DNA of 64,000 nt from Parietaria judaica (GCA_954871525.1 OX940864.1:24484001-24548000), one strand, 5' to 3'. Shown: positions 1 through 9,806, counted from the first letter of the stretch. Made by a program: numbers and translations. Notes: generated by a model from the sequence alone, not told the origin.

Positions 1-636
1 TATCAATTTAAAAAATATTGATAGAAGTTAAAAAATATAATTAAATAATTTGAAAAGTTGTTTAAGCCTTTTCAACGTCAAAGTATGCCTCTATACAAAT
101 GAAAGTATCATTTAAGTGTTTCTATAGAATGCATTATAAAAAAAATATTGAGATTTGTTTGAAATGACGAAGAAAAACTTAATGATGTATGCTAAAAATA
201 ATAATTTTAAAAACAAAGTTTAAGTCGCCAATCAAAATTATCACTACACAGTACACACCATTAAAAGAATTACAAAAATAATATATTAAACAAATCAAAT
301 CTTTTTTATTTTTGAATCCTGTAAATAATCGCAAAGATATATATCATATATTCTAATGTCTAGATAAAATTAACAATGCTTATTTTTAAATATTAAAAAA
401 AATAAGTACACAACGCTTACATAAGGATTAAGAGACAAAATTGATGCCTTCAAAGAATGAAAAACGCTAACATAAGGTGAACTCTCATTATTATGGACAT
501 GATGACATCCTAAGCTTTTACGATGAGTTTTGTGATGCTTCGTTTTTCATTAGTAGTACTTATTTTGGTATTTACTTTTTTATGTTTAAATAACTATTCA
601 ATTTGTTTTTTTTCTTCTATAATACTTATATGTCAC
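1..636. other. AT-rich intergenic DNA, no gene seen
   Basis: This stretch is AT-rich with many homopolymer runs. The only open frame of note (about 91 codons, from 523) runs into the old LTR that follows and matches no family I know. No RNA gene or promoter can be supported. Confidence 0.6.
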
Positions 637-1087
637 TGTTACGGGTATTTTTCGGAGCCTAGAAAAATTAAGGCCCAGCCAAAAAATTCAACAAGGCTCG
701 GCCTGAGAAAAATCAGTATAAAGTTTGGTACTTTTACCGCAGTAAAGCCTTTCTTAGAAACCCGCGCCAACGCGCCATCGCGCATAACAATATCTTAATT
801 GCTCAGGGACCCAACAAAGTAATTATTAATTACTAAGAGGTCCCTGCACCTTCTTATAAATAGGAGCTTCATTTCAATTAACGGTAACTCAAATCAACTC
901 ACAACAACTCCGAATAACTGAGATCGACTCAGATCAACTCACAAAAACGCTCTCTAAAGCGATAAAACCTTTGTTTTCCATTGTCTTAGATATCCCGACT
1001 TAAATACACGACTAATGTTGAGCGTCGGAGGTGGATACGGAGGCACCCCATCCGTACCCCTTTAAAGTTCATCTCAGATATGGGGAC
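637..1087 (+). mobile_element. Left part of an older LTR, split by element E1
   Basis: The segment opens with TGTTACGGG and holds a TATA box (TTATAAATAG, about 854-863). A GC-richer stretch with the motif GAGCGTCGGAGG follows, which is common near the 3' part of plant LTRs. It breaks off at GGGAC, the 5-bp duplication of E1, and resumes at 9495. Joined across E1 it would be an LTR of about 600 bp. No matching second LTR lies in the window, so this is a truncated element or a near-solo LTR. The start is inferred from the TG dinucleotide and is the less certain boundary. Confidence 0.5.
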
Positions 1088-1864
1088 TGTTAAGGTCGGA
1101 TTTGGTCATATCCATCCTCAACACAACTCGTGTCGTTTTGTCTGTAAACGACATGAGGGGAGGCGAGGAAGTTCATCACCCGAGGGGGATTATCCCCGAG
1201 GAGGAACATCCCCGAGGAAGAATACCCCCGAGGGGGCTCATCCACGAGGAGACGCAGCCACGTGAAAGCAAGCTGCAATGAAACGTCCCATCGCACCCGA
1301 CGAGGAATTTCGTCATGATGATTGTGCAGGGCCGAATGACCATTGACGAGATGTGCATTTAATGAAGCCGACCTACTCACTCGATGAGAACACCAGCGAC
1401 GAGGGTTGCAGAGCCGAATGACGGCTGACGGGATGCGCATTTAATGAGGCGCACCTACCCATAACGGCAGCCTGCTCGGAAGTGACATAAAGCAAAGATT
1501 AACCATGCTGCCCTCAAATCACGCCAGAGAGTGAATGATTAAAGAGAAAAAGGCGGGAAGGATGCGAGGGGAAGGCATTGTAAACTCTATAAAAGGCAAG
1601 ATAAGCCTCATTTGTAAAGGTTCGGAAAAATAGAGAAAAAAGGCCCGGAAAGAGAAAAGAAATCTTGTAATAAAAAAGGCTAAGGAAACTGAGAGAAGCT
1701 TGAGGCTCATGATCCTTCATCTGTCCAGCTATTCAACGGAAGAAAACCGAGCTCATTTTCGGAAAATATAATAAAACAGAGACATTCATCGATTATTGTA
1801 GTTTACTTGTTATTTGGTGATTATCTTTGTGACTGGAAAAGGGTGGGGAAAATTGCCCTCTACA
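1088..1864 (+). repeat. E1 5' LTR
   Basis: This is a 777-bp direct repeat of 8718-9494. It starts TGTTAAGG and ends CTCTACA. A TATA box (TATAAAA) lies at 1588-1594, giving a likely transcription start near 1620. GA-rich motifs of the type CCCGAGGGGG recur in the U3 part. Confidence 0.93.
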
Positions 1865-1867
1865 GTT

Positions 1868-1884
1868 TGGCGCCCACCATGGGG
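1868..1884 (+). other. E1 primer-binding site
   Basis: The sequence TGGCGCCCACCATGGGG begins 3 bases after the LTR end. It has the form of a plant LTR primer site complementary to a tRNA 3' end (TGG pairs with CCA). E2 has almost the same site at 50623. I do not assign the tRNA. Confidence 0.8.
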
Positions 1885-2387
1885 CTTTGTTTTCTTTCTA
1901 AATCACAGCCAGGAATTTGGAGAAGCATGACGTTATCAAACGACGCCGTCGTCAGCGACGTGCTCGAGGCGATGGCTGAGCGCGCGAAAATAGCTAGCAG
2001 AGCATAAGGAGGCAACTCAAGGAGCAAGAGTGACGTAAGAAGGGGAGACGTACGGACTCCTTGCATTTAAGAGAGGCCGATTGATAGACGGTTAATCAGA
2101 AAAAGGGGCGCACGCGTATCAATGAATCGGAGCAACTCCCGAAGCGTTGTGAGGTGACAGCGAAACAGAGAATACGAAGAGTTGCGTGCGAAATAATCAA
2201 CAGTTATAAAATGGGAAGTTTGGAGAGGATCAGGAAGAACAAGTCTGCGGAAATAAAAAACCAACTCGGTTAACTCCCAGATAAGTACCAATCTCTCCAC
2301 CCAGAAAATAAAAATTCTTTTCTTACTCCGAAACCAGTATTTGCTAGTATTTTCGCGATACAGGCTGAGAAAGCACACGAGGAGACG
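1885..2387 (+). other. E1 untranslated leader
   Basis: This leader lies between the primer site and the F-box ORF. A short frame at 1927-2007 (26 codons, starting MTLSNDAVVSDV) precedes it. The first bases, with the motif CACAGCCAGGAA, are shared with the leader of E2, although the two elements' LTRs differ. No gag domain is visible. Confidence 0.55.
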
Positions 2388-2930
2388 ATGGCGCTCAGAG
2401 AAGGAGTTACTGGCCAAAGCCACGCAGACGAGTCGGAGATGATCGTGGATGAAGACTGGGGATGGCCCAAGGACGACGCAACGGGGGCACGAGGAGATGA
2501 TCACGAGATGACGGACTTCTGGAAGCACGAGGAATGGCCAGAAAGTAGCGAGCCATGTCCAATGGAGGAAGACACAGCGGAGGGCCAACGGGATCAGGAG
2601 GAGTCAAGAATCCCAGGTGAACCACACCCCGCGTTGGAACTGGTCCTGCCGTATCTTATGCCCGAGGAACTCCTCGCGGTGGAGATGGTGTGCACATCGT
2701 TACGCGACGAGGTTCGAGGGAACAGCCTTCTGTGGCGCAACCTCAGCATCTACAGCCTGTTGAGCGAGCGGATCAAAGACGAGGATCTCCTGAGGCTGGC
2801 GAGGAGGTCTCAAGGGAAGATGGAAACTTTGACTCTGGACGAGTGCGACGAGGTCACCAACGCCGCGGTGAAAACAATCATGCAGGACAACCCGACGCTC
2901 ATAAAGCTATGCCTGCCACGAAAAAAATAA
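2388..2930 (+). CDS. Captured F-box/LRR gene fragment (SKIP14-like) inside E1
   Basis: This 180-aa ORF starts at the ATG at 2388. Residues 1-75 are acidic. Residues about 80-120 form an F-box, with the helix motif PALELVLPYLMPEELL, then the conserved core VEMVCTSLRDEV and LLWRNL. Residues 121-177 resemble the first leucine-rich repeats that follow the F-box in plant SKIP14-type proteins (TLDECDEVTNAAV, then LIKLC). The frame ends abruptly at PRKK, where the family would continue with more LRRs, so this is a truncated copy. F-box proteins bind SKP1 within SCF ubiquitin ligases; whether this fragment is expressed is unknown. It sits in sense orientation where gag would be expected, downstream of the LTR promoter. 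Its GC content and lack of introns fit capture of processed RNA. The F-box call is firm; SKIP14 as the closest family is my recognition only. Confidence 0.72.
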   Translation: MALREGVTGQSHADESEMIVDEDWGWPKDDATGARGDDHEMTDFWKHEEWPESSEPCPMEEDTAEGQRDQEESRIPGEPHPALELVLPYLMPEELLAVEMVCTSLRDEVRGNSLLWRNLSIYSLLSERIKDEDLLRLARRSQGKMETLTLDECDEVTNAAVKTIMQDNPTLIKLCLPRKK

Positions 2931-3006
2931 TAATAATAATGTATATATAGTAGCATATATATATGCATATAATATAGTGATAAATAATATATATATATAC
3001 TAATTA
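2931..3006 (+). repeat. AT microsatellite tract
   Basis: An (AAT)n run passes into TATA-rich repeats directly after the F-box stop codon. It marks the junction between the captured fragment and the tandem array of E1. Confidence 0.7.
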
Positions 3007-3276
3007 TATACGGCTAAGGGTGCCGAGCAAGCCCGGTCCGGCAAAACATGCCGAGATCCATATACGGCTAAGGGTGCCGAGCAAGCCCGGTCCGGCAAAA
3101 CATGTCGAGACCCATATACGGCTAAGGGTGCCGAGCAAGCCCGGTCCGGCAAGACATGTCGAGACCCATATACGGCTAAGGGTGCCGAGCAAGCCCGGTA
3201 CGACAAGACATGCCGAGATCCATATACGGCTAAGGGCGCCAAGCAAGCCCGGGCCGGCGAGAGTGCCGAGGAAGGG
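3007..3276 (+). repeat. 54-bp tandem array in E1 (5 copies)
   Basis: A unit starting TATACGGCTAAGGGTGCC recurs at 3007, 3061, 3115, 3169 and 3223. Each unit carries GCCGAGCAAGCCCGG and an ACATG(C/T)CGAGA(T/C)CC block. Diverged copies of the same core continue at about 3500 and 3565, mixed with the phrase CGGCGAGAGTGCC. The frame stays open on both strands because the period is a multiple of three, so the ORFs here are not evidence for protein. Confidence 0.92.
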
Positions 3277-3720
3277 ACAATCAAGGCGAGAGTGCCTATG
3301 GGAACTAGTCGGCTCGTACCCGACGAAACCTAGCGATACCCGAAAGAGACAACTAATGCGAGAGTGCCTATGGGGTTCTGGGAATTAGTGGGCTCGTACC
3401 CGATGAAACCTAGTGATACCCGCAAGAGACAATTACGGCGAGAGTGCCAAGGAAAAGAGGTACGGCGAGAGTGCCGAGCAAAAAAATATCTATACAATTT
3501 TACGGCTAAGGGCGCCGAGCAAGCCCGAGCCGGCGAGAGTGCCGAGCAAAGAAAAATTATATTTTTACGGCTAAAGGCGTCGGGCAAGCCCGTACAAATT
3601 CGAAGATCGCGAGCAAACTCATAAAAAGAAAATCGACACATGCTCATTTGGTTCAAAAGTACGAAATACAGAGTATCATTATTTACAACCCATCGTCCGC
3701 ACCCCGAGTGCATATACATC
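3277..3720 (+). repeat. Degenerate repeat region of E1
   Basis: Short phrases recur here: GGCGAGAGTGCC, CTCGTACCCGA(C/T)GAAACCTAG, and one more partial pair of the 54-bp core. The phrase CGGCGAGAGTGCCGAG also occurs in E2 at about 53852, which links the two elements. Confidence 0.6.
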
Positions 3721-4779
3721 TTATAACTCTCGCAGGGACCGATTCCCCCGCCCAGCACCATCATCAAGGGGATCTTGACCCAGGACCGCGGCGGCACATT
3801 CCTCGATGATGACATCGCAGCATTGGCGAATGATGTTGTCCAAAATTAAGCAAGCAGGATCATCAGCAGGAAGTCCTGGGGGCTTACTCGAGGAAGCTCT
3901 TGCTAGGTTCGCATCAGCCCTACTATCAGCCTGCAAAGGAAGAGCCAAAAATAAGGAACCAGCTCCAGAGAGAAGAGGTGAAACTACAAATTATTTAAAC
4001 TGAGTTGCCCCATACCGTGCTCGACGAGGAGGGGAGAACATCAAAAACTGGCGAGCGCGCCCTAGCGACGCCCGGAGGAAGACAATGGGAAAGCGGATGA
4101 GAGTTTGGACCGGAGATTTTTCTCTCCAGCTTGGCCAAATCAGCCAGGTATTCCTGCTCCAGCTTACGCCACCTTGGCAGTTTGGCTCGAAGCTCACCGA
4201 CTTTCGAGCGGGAAGGTAATCCCTCGACGAGTTTGATATTCGAGAGCACGCCGCCCAGCAGGCGCTGAACACGAGCAATCCCCTCAAGTGCATCGAATCT
4301 CTCGGAGGCGTGCGTCAGCTTGTCGACCGCTTGGTGATAGAGGCGTAATCGGGAAAATTCCTCTTCTATTGCCCAGCTCCTGGCTGCGTCACGGTCCTTG
4401 ACGAGTTTCCTCAGCACGGCCTTGACGTGGAAAGAAATTTGCTCCTCCCGGCCGGGTGACAGGTTTATGGCATCGGCGATATGGTTGAAATACTAATTCT
4501 TTTGCCGGAGCTGTGCCGAGAGAGTGTCCTCGCACCGCTGATAACGCTGTCGCTCCTTAAGAAGGGACTCTTCGGCAACGGCGAGGAGACGTCTATATTC
4601 ATCACGCTCCGCCCTGCACTCGGCGATCATAGCCTCTGCAGTCTCGGGGAGAATGTCTTCGTTTCCCGATAAAGTCCTCGCCGGAGCAAGAGCAGGCACA
4701 GACCCTCCAGCCCCCTGGTAACCTCCTCCATAGCTGAGGAAAAGGCGTCGGGGCAAAGAACGACGGTACCACCTCCGAC
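3721..4779 (-). pseudogene. Second, broken copy of the E1 antisense gene (3' exons)
   Basis: On the minus strand an exon appears to start at 4779 after the acceptor TTCCTTCACAG. It reads a coiled-coil segment (AEAMIAECRAERDEYRRLL), meets an in-frame TAG at 4493-4495, then continues in the same frame to 3995. The part after the stop (about 4490-4000) aligns with the tail of the main antisense gene: VLRKLVKDRDAARS against VLRKFAEDLEAART, and LRAKLPRWRKLEQEY against LKIRLPSWRESRDKH. A further exon at 3930-3721 follows the acceptor CCTTTGCAG and ends in a stop; it contains DNIIRQCCDVIIEECAAAV. This is therefore a partial duplicate of the gene at 5040-7907, probably inactive. Confidence 0.6.
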
Positions 4780-4859
4780 CTGTGAAGGAAAAGAGAGAGT
4801 GGAGATACGGAAGAAACGATAAAGGGGCCCGACGAAGAAAGAGAGAAGGTAAGGACAAG

Positions 4860-5039
4860 TATACGAAGGCGGTAACGAGAAAAAAAGCTTAGCGATGGAA
4901 GAAAGAGGTAACCCGAGAAAGTTTTTCTTTAATTTATACGATGATTCTCTTAAATGCTTGGATTACAAAAGGAGCAACAAAATTCAAAATTTACAAAAGA
5001 AAAAGAAGGAAATTAAAAGGGAAACTCCGGGACAACGTC
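4860..5039 (-). other. Spacer between the two antisense gene copies
   Basis: This is an A-rich stretch (as read on +) between the stop of the main antisense ORF (5040) and the second copy. It may hold the 3' UTR of the main antisense gene, but no clear polyadenylation signal can be argued. Confidence 0.4.
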
Positions 5040-7907
5040 CTATACCGTGGGCTCCGGAGGCGCCGGGGTCTCGGTATTCGAGTCGGATCCATCGCGCGGT
5101 GAGGACGCGAGAGCGGCCCCCTCCGAGGCAAGGCCCTCAAGTCTCCGGCAGTCCAAGGCTGCCGGCTTGCAGGGGGAGAGCGGTGGAGAATTAGGGTCCC
5201 GGGCGGACTTCTTGTCCAGCTCCTCTACCACGGCCTGGTGCTTATCGCGGCTTTCGCGCCACGAAGGCAAGCGGATTTTGAGGCTCTCGACGCGTGCTGC
5301 CGGAGGGATTTTCTCGACCAAAACGATGTTGGCATGGTACGCGGCGGCCAAGTGGTGGGCGTTGATGGATTGGTCAAGGAAATCATACCTCGCCGAGAGG
5401 CGCTCGAGCTTGGCCCGGGCCTCCCCGAACAGGCGCTCCCTGCCGTGACGTTCCTAAACTGCCTCGGTTCGCGCAGCCTCTAAGTCCTCGGCAAACTTCC
5501 TCAGCACGGCGTCGACCCGGGACGCCAGGTGGTCTTCCTGCTCAAGTGGTACGCCAACGGCTCCACCGATCTGAGCGAGGCGCTCGGCCTTGAGCCGGAG
5601 CTCATCGGAGAGACCCGCCTCCTTAACAGCAAAAGCGTTTTGTTGCTCCGCGAGCTTGACCTCTGCGGCCCGGCGCAACGAGATTTCTGACTCCAAGGCG
5701 GATTTGGTCTCGTTAAGTTTGGCCTCCGCGGCTCGACGCGAAGAGGTCTCTGATTCCAAGGCAAACGTGGCCACGTCGAGCTCCGAGGAAAGCCTCTCGG
5801 CCTGCTCCCGAAACTTCTGCCCGTCGCGGGTGGAAACCTCAAACTGCCCCCGGACTAACGTGAGCTCTGCCGACAGCTCGCTGGCCTCTCTCTCGGCCCT
5901 GGCGGTGGATAGTCGCTCGGAGGTGATCACGTCCTTCAACTGGGCTACACCCCAGGCAACGCGGTCAACAAGTTCCAAACTCCCCGCGGGATCGCTGGAA
6001 GGATCGACGAGCCCGTGAGAGGCTTCGACCACGGGAAGTGTACTCGGAGGCGGCAAGGCCCGGAAGCCGGCTTGGGCCTGTGGCGACCCGGTAGGTACCT
6101 CCTCGGGGTCCTCCTCGAGGTCAAAGGATGGCGCAGAAGGCCGCGCCGAGTCATCCGTTGATTTAGGCGGCGCGCTAGAAGGAGTGATAAGAGGTACTTG
6201 CGAGTCGGAGACGCCGGTAAGATCGGAATAAGGCCGGACCGCTGAGCTCTCGAGGGCCTCGACGCCAGGTGCGTCAGGAAAAAGCTTCGGGCAAGGGAGT
6301 TTCACCTCGGGGTGCACTCCAGACTGTTCCTCCTCGGGCCCGAAGAGGATCTGTTTTGGGGCGTCTTCCTCGCCGACAGGCCCCGTATCTCCCTCGTTCG
6401 AAGCATGGGTCTCTATGACCAAAGATTGAGTCAGAGGCGTAGAGGCCGCGACCGGGTCCCGCGTCGCTTCGTCGGGGATTCCCCGAGGCGGTGACGAGGA
6501 GGACCGGGTCGTGACCCCCGGAGCGGAAGGAAGAATGGAGTTTTCAGCCCCCAAGGGGGGTGGAGGAGGAGCATTCGGCGCGACGACCAGACGCTCGATG
6601 TCATCGAACTCCAGTCTCTCCCGCGGGTTCACGGCGGGGCGCGCATGCCCTTCCGCCGCCAGTCCCGTCCTCCCCGTTGCGCCCTCGACAGGCGCGGTGC
6701 CCGGAGCTCCCTCCGTCGTTCCTCGAGACGGACCAGCCGCTTCGGGCTCAGGGGTCGGGTCGGGAACTTTTGCCTTCTTCGCGGGGGAAGCGTCACACAT
6801 CTCCTCGGCGGGGCGCTTGCCCGAAGAGCTTTCTTCTCGAGGAGATCTCCTCGAAGAGCGGGAAGCATCTGGCGAGGAGCGGGCAACGGACTCCGTCCTC
6901 GTTCTCGTTCTCGTTCGCCGCTCGTCGCAAGTATCCGCGACGGGGCGTTTGCTCGTGAAACCGCCCTCTCGGGGGGTGAGCCCCATATAGCGAGGGGCGT
7001 CGGATCCTGCCCGGGACCTCGACGGTCTATGCGCCTCCCGATCCCGATCGACGGGAGCGTTGTCCCTAGCGGCAACGACTTTATCCTCTGTTTTCTTCTT
7101 CGGCCTTGGAGCGGGTTTCTTCCGCTCCACGGGAGATCCCTCCGGAGCAGGAGCGCGAAGAAAACCTTTCGGGAGAATAGTGTTTGGGGGCGCCCCGTGG
7201 ATTCGGGCCAGCTGATAGACCCCAGACTTCTCGAGCCGCGAATCCCCGAAGTCCTTACTCCAATCGCGCCTAGGGTTGGCAAGGAGAGCAGCGTGGATGT
7301 TTTTGAACCGCGCCTCGGCCTCTTCATTCTCTTTGGGCTTAAATCGATGGAGGTCCACTCCCTCGAGCACCAACTCTCTCGGTAGAAAAGCGTGGTGGGG
7401 ACCGAAGTTGGAGCTGTCCACACGGACGAAGAAATACTTATTCTCCCAACCAGACTCGTTCGACGACGTGTTCAGGAGAATGTGCGGCCGGACGCGATGA
7501 GAGATGGCAAAGCGACCCAGATTCTTCGGATTACGGGAGACCTTGAAGAAGCGCATTAAGTCCTCGAGCGTAAGCTCTACTTTCTGCTCGCATGCAATGG
7601 CAAGTGTGCAGAGGAAGAGGCGAAGGGTGTTGGGGCTCACCTGAGCGATCGGAACCCCAAAGGCGTAGAGAAACGCCACGACCAGGAGCGGCATCGGGAA
7701 GCGGAGACCAACGATGCGGAAGAACGACTCGTAGACGCAGACGAAGTCGCTCTGAGGCTCGTCGGCGAATTCACCCTCAAGAGGGAGACGTGCAAAACAG
7801 AGCTCTGAGTCAGAATGGTTGTCGACGATAAACTTCAAGCCCTCTTCCGTCATGACGGAAGGGGGGCTTCGGGTCTTAAAGACCGGGCCGGAGCGGGAAG
7901 GAGCCAT
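5040..7907 (-). CDS. E1 antisense gene, Transposase_28 (putative gypsy-type) protein, interrupted by one in-frame TAG
   Basis: The open frame extends upstream to 8174, but I choose the ATG at 7907 (MAPSRSGPVF) because a TATA box lies about 130 bp upstream of it. The first 817 codons are followed by a single in-frame TAG at 5454-5456. The frame then continues open for 137 codons to 5040. Near the N-terminus is a compact domain (DFVCVYESFFRIVGLRFPMP, then QVSPNTLRLFLCTLAIACE, then GWENKYFFV). It matches the plant 'putative gypsy type transposon' family (Transposase_28), found in extra ORFs of Ty3/gypsy elements. The middle is long and basic/Pro-Ser-rich with an RTRTRTR run. The C-terminal third is a Glu/Arg/Ala-rich coiled coil with repeated SALESEISLRRAAE-like units. 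Function is unknown; a Gag-like or nucleic-acid-binding role is only a guess. Confidence 0.7.
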
Positions 7908-8032
7908 CGAGGCGTCTAAGGGAGAAGAGAGAAGAAGCTTTGAGATAAGGGAATAAGGGTAGCAACGGAAAAGAAGCTTTGAGAGAGTTCTTGAAAATAC
8001 GAAAAGGTCTGGAAAAGTGGGTATGAACTTCG

Positions 8033-8041
8033 AATTTATAG
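8033..8041 (-). promoter_or_regulatory. TATA box of the E1 antisense gene
   Basis: On the minus strand the motif CTATAAATT lies about 130 bp upstream of the ATG at 7907. That spacing suits a transcript start near 8010 and a leader of about 100 bases. It suggests the antisense gene has a promoter of its own, separate from the LTR. Confidence 0.5.
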
Positions 8042-8174
8042 AAAGGGGAGAAGAATAGATAGGCGCGTCTTGATCTGACGGCCCAAATTCAAAGCTTGCT
8101 AACTTATCAACGGCTCGTATCAAGGGCCCGTTATAAATCCCTGCAAGTACTCGAATGCGAAAGGAGGTGGACAT

Positions 8175-8701
8175 TCAATGCTGAAGGGACGTGCGAAAGA
8201 TTCGAGGCTGACAAGTTTTTGGAAAGTAAACCGAGGTGGGGACCAGAACCAAGCAACGGTCGGAGAAGTAAGAGAGTTGGGTTTCCTCGATCGTTAACAA
8301 GGATCTTCGCGAAAACTCCTCGTTCAGCGTCGTTGAGAAATCTTCATCGCTAGGAGTCTCGTCGGGAAAGTTATATTTTTATACTTACAAAGTGCATGTT
8401 TACGTTTACACCTTTTGCCTTCGAGGCGTATATTTCGGTATTTTTACAGAATTTAGGTAAGCGAAGAGGGTTCTCGACCAAAATGCCAACGACGTTTAGG
8501 TCACGGTAACCCTTGCGGACGAGGGACCCGGCTCGCAATAAGGAGGGAAGCAAAGGAGACCTGGCGAGCAAAGGAAGCGGTTTAGCAATATAACCACGCG
8601 AGGAGCCGAAGAAGCAATCACCGACCGGGAACCAACTAGTGCCGGCTAGGGCCGATCTCCGAAACAGTTATACTTTATTTTACCAAGTGTATACACTTGA
8701 T
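8175..8701 (+). other. E1 3' untranslated region
   Basis: No gene is seen between the antisense gene promoter and the polypurine tract. The last 40 bases (TTTACCAAGTGTATACACTT and following) are nearly identical to the same position in E2, as expected for a reverse-transcription control region. Confidence 0.6.
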
Positions 8702-8712
8702 AAAATGGGGGA
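8702..8712 (+). other. E1 polypurine tract
   Basis: AAAATGGGGGA is followed by CTAAC and then the TG of the 3' LTR. The same 16 bases precede the 3' LTR of E2 (56124-56139). It would prime plus-strand synthesis. Confidence 0.85.
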
Positions 8713-8717
8713 CTAAC

Positions 8718-9494
8718 TGTTAAGGTCGGATTTGGTCAAATCCATGCTCAACACAACTCGTGTCGTTTTGTCCGTAAACGACATGAGGGGAGGAGAGGAA
8801 GTTCATCACCCGAGGGGGATTATCCCCGAGGAGGAACATCCACGAGGAAGAATACCCCCGAGGGGGCTCATCCACGAGGAGACGCAGCCACGTGAAAGCA
8901 AGCTGCGATGAAGCGTCCCATCGCACCCGACGAGGAATTTCGTCATGATGATTGTACAGGGCCGAATGACCATTGACGAGATGTGCATTTAATGAAGCCG
9001 ACCTACTCACTCGATGAGAACACCAGCGACGAGGGTTGCAGAGCCGAATGACGGCTGACGGGATGCGCATTTAATGAGGCGCACCTACCCATAACGGCAG
9101 CCTGCTCGGAAATGACATAAAGCAAAGATTAACCATGCTGCCCTCAAATCACGCCTGAGAGTGAATGATTAAAGAGAAAAAGGCGGGAAGGATGCGAGGG
9201 GAAGGCATTGTAAACTCTATAAAAGGCAAGATAAGCCTCATTTGTAAAGGTTCGGAAAAATAGAGAAAAAAGGCCCGGAAAGAGAAAAGAATTCTTGTAA
9301 TAAAAAAGGCTAAGGAAACTGAGAGAAGCTTGAGGCTCATGATCCTTCATCTGTCCAGCTATTCAACGGAAGAAAACCGAGCTCATTTTCGAAAAATATA
9401 ATAAAACAGAGATATTCATCAATTATTGTAGTTTACTTGTTATTTGGTGATTATCTTTGTGACTGGAAAAGGGTGGTGAAAATCGCCCTCAACA
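8718..9494 (+). repeat. E1 3' LTR
   Basis: This is a 777-bp copy of 1088-1864, starting TGTTAAGG and ending CTCAACA. About 17 substitutions and no net length change separate the two LTRs in my reading. The target duplication GGGAC follows at 9495-9499. Confidence 0.93.
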
Positions 9495-9806
9495 GGGACG
9501 GAGTCGCCAATCACGGGAGATATTCCTGGCCTATCAAAAAAGAATAATCAAGCTCCAAGACCCCCTTCGACCATCATATGGTTATCGGGCCCGGCCCAAA
9601 TTTCGACTTGGGCTGCTTTTAGTGTTGATCCATTTTTCAGCATTAACATTTTGACGCTAGAAGGAGGGCACCCGACAAAGCGAAGACCTCGGAATCCCGC
9701 CCGCACAATCAACTTTTAATCGCTCAGACAAGTCTCGAAGATCTCTAATTATTTGAGAAAAAGTACCCAGTTTCGGCTTATGAGAAAAAATACTTATACT
9801 TCGCCC
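9495..9806 (+). mobile_element. Right part of the older LTR plus its primer site and remnant
   Basis: The old LTR resumes with GGGACGGAGTCGCC and appears to end at CATTAACA (9641-9648). A sequence of primer-site form, TGACGCTAGAAGGAGGG, follows at once. Many plant Ty3/gypsy elements have a similar TGGCGCTAGAAGGAGGG. About 150 bases of internal DNA remain before a MITE at 9807. The order LTR then primer site makes this the 5' LTR of a truncated + strand element. Confidence 0.55.

Larger units (their letters stand above)
1088..9494 (+). mobile_element. E1: complete non-autonomous LTR retrotransposon (8.4 kb)
   Basis: Two 777-bp LTRs (1088-1864 and 8718-9494) begin TG and end CA. They are flanked by the perfect 5-bp duplication GGGAC (1083-1087 and 9495-9499). 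A primer-binding site follows the left LTR and a polypurine tract precedes the right LTR, so the element reads on the + strand. No protease, reverse transcriptase, RNase H or integrase frame is visible on either strand. The interior holds an F-box gene fragment, a tandem array and an antisense gene with a Transposase_28-type domain. By eye the LTRs differ at about 17 positions (about 2.2%), so the insertion is fairly recent. Antisense extra ORFs are known from Tat-lineage (Ogre/Retand) Ty3/gypsy elements, so a Tat-type helper is the likely source of enzymes; that is inference. Confidence 0.93.

Noticed and set aside
3007..3276. A CRISPR-like array
   Set aside because: The 54-bp units are contiguous with no unique spacers, and the context is a plant retrotransposon.
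6511..7385. Arg/Ser-rich + strand ORFs opposite the E1 antisense gene
   Set aside because: They are shadow frames of the GC-rich antisense coding region without any family similarity.
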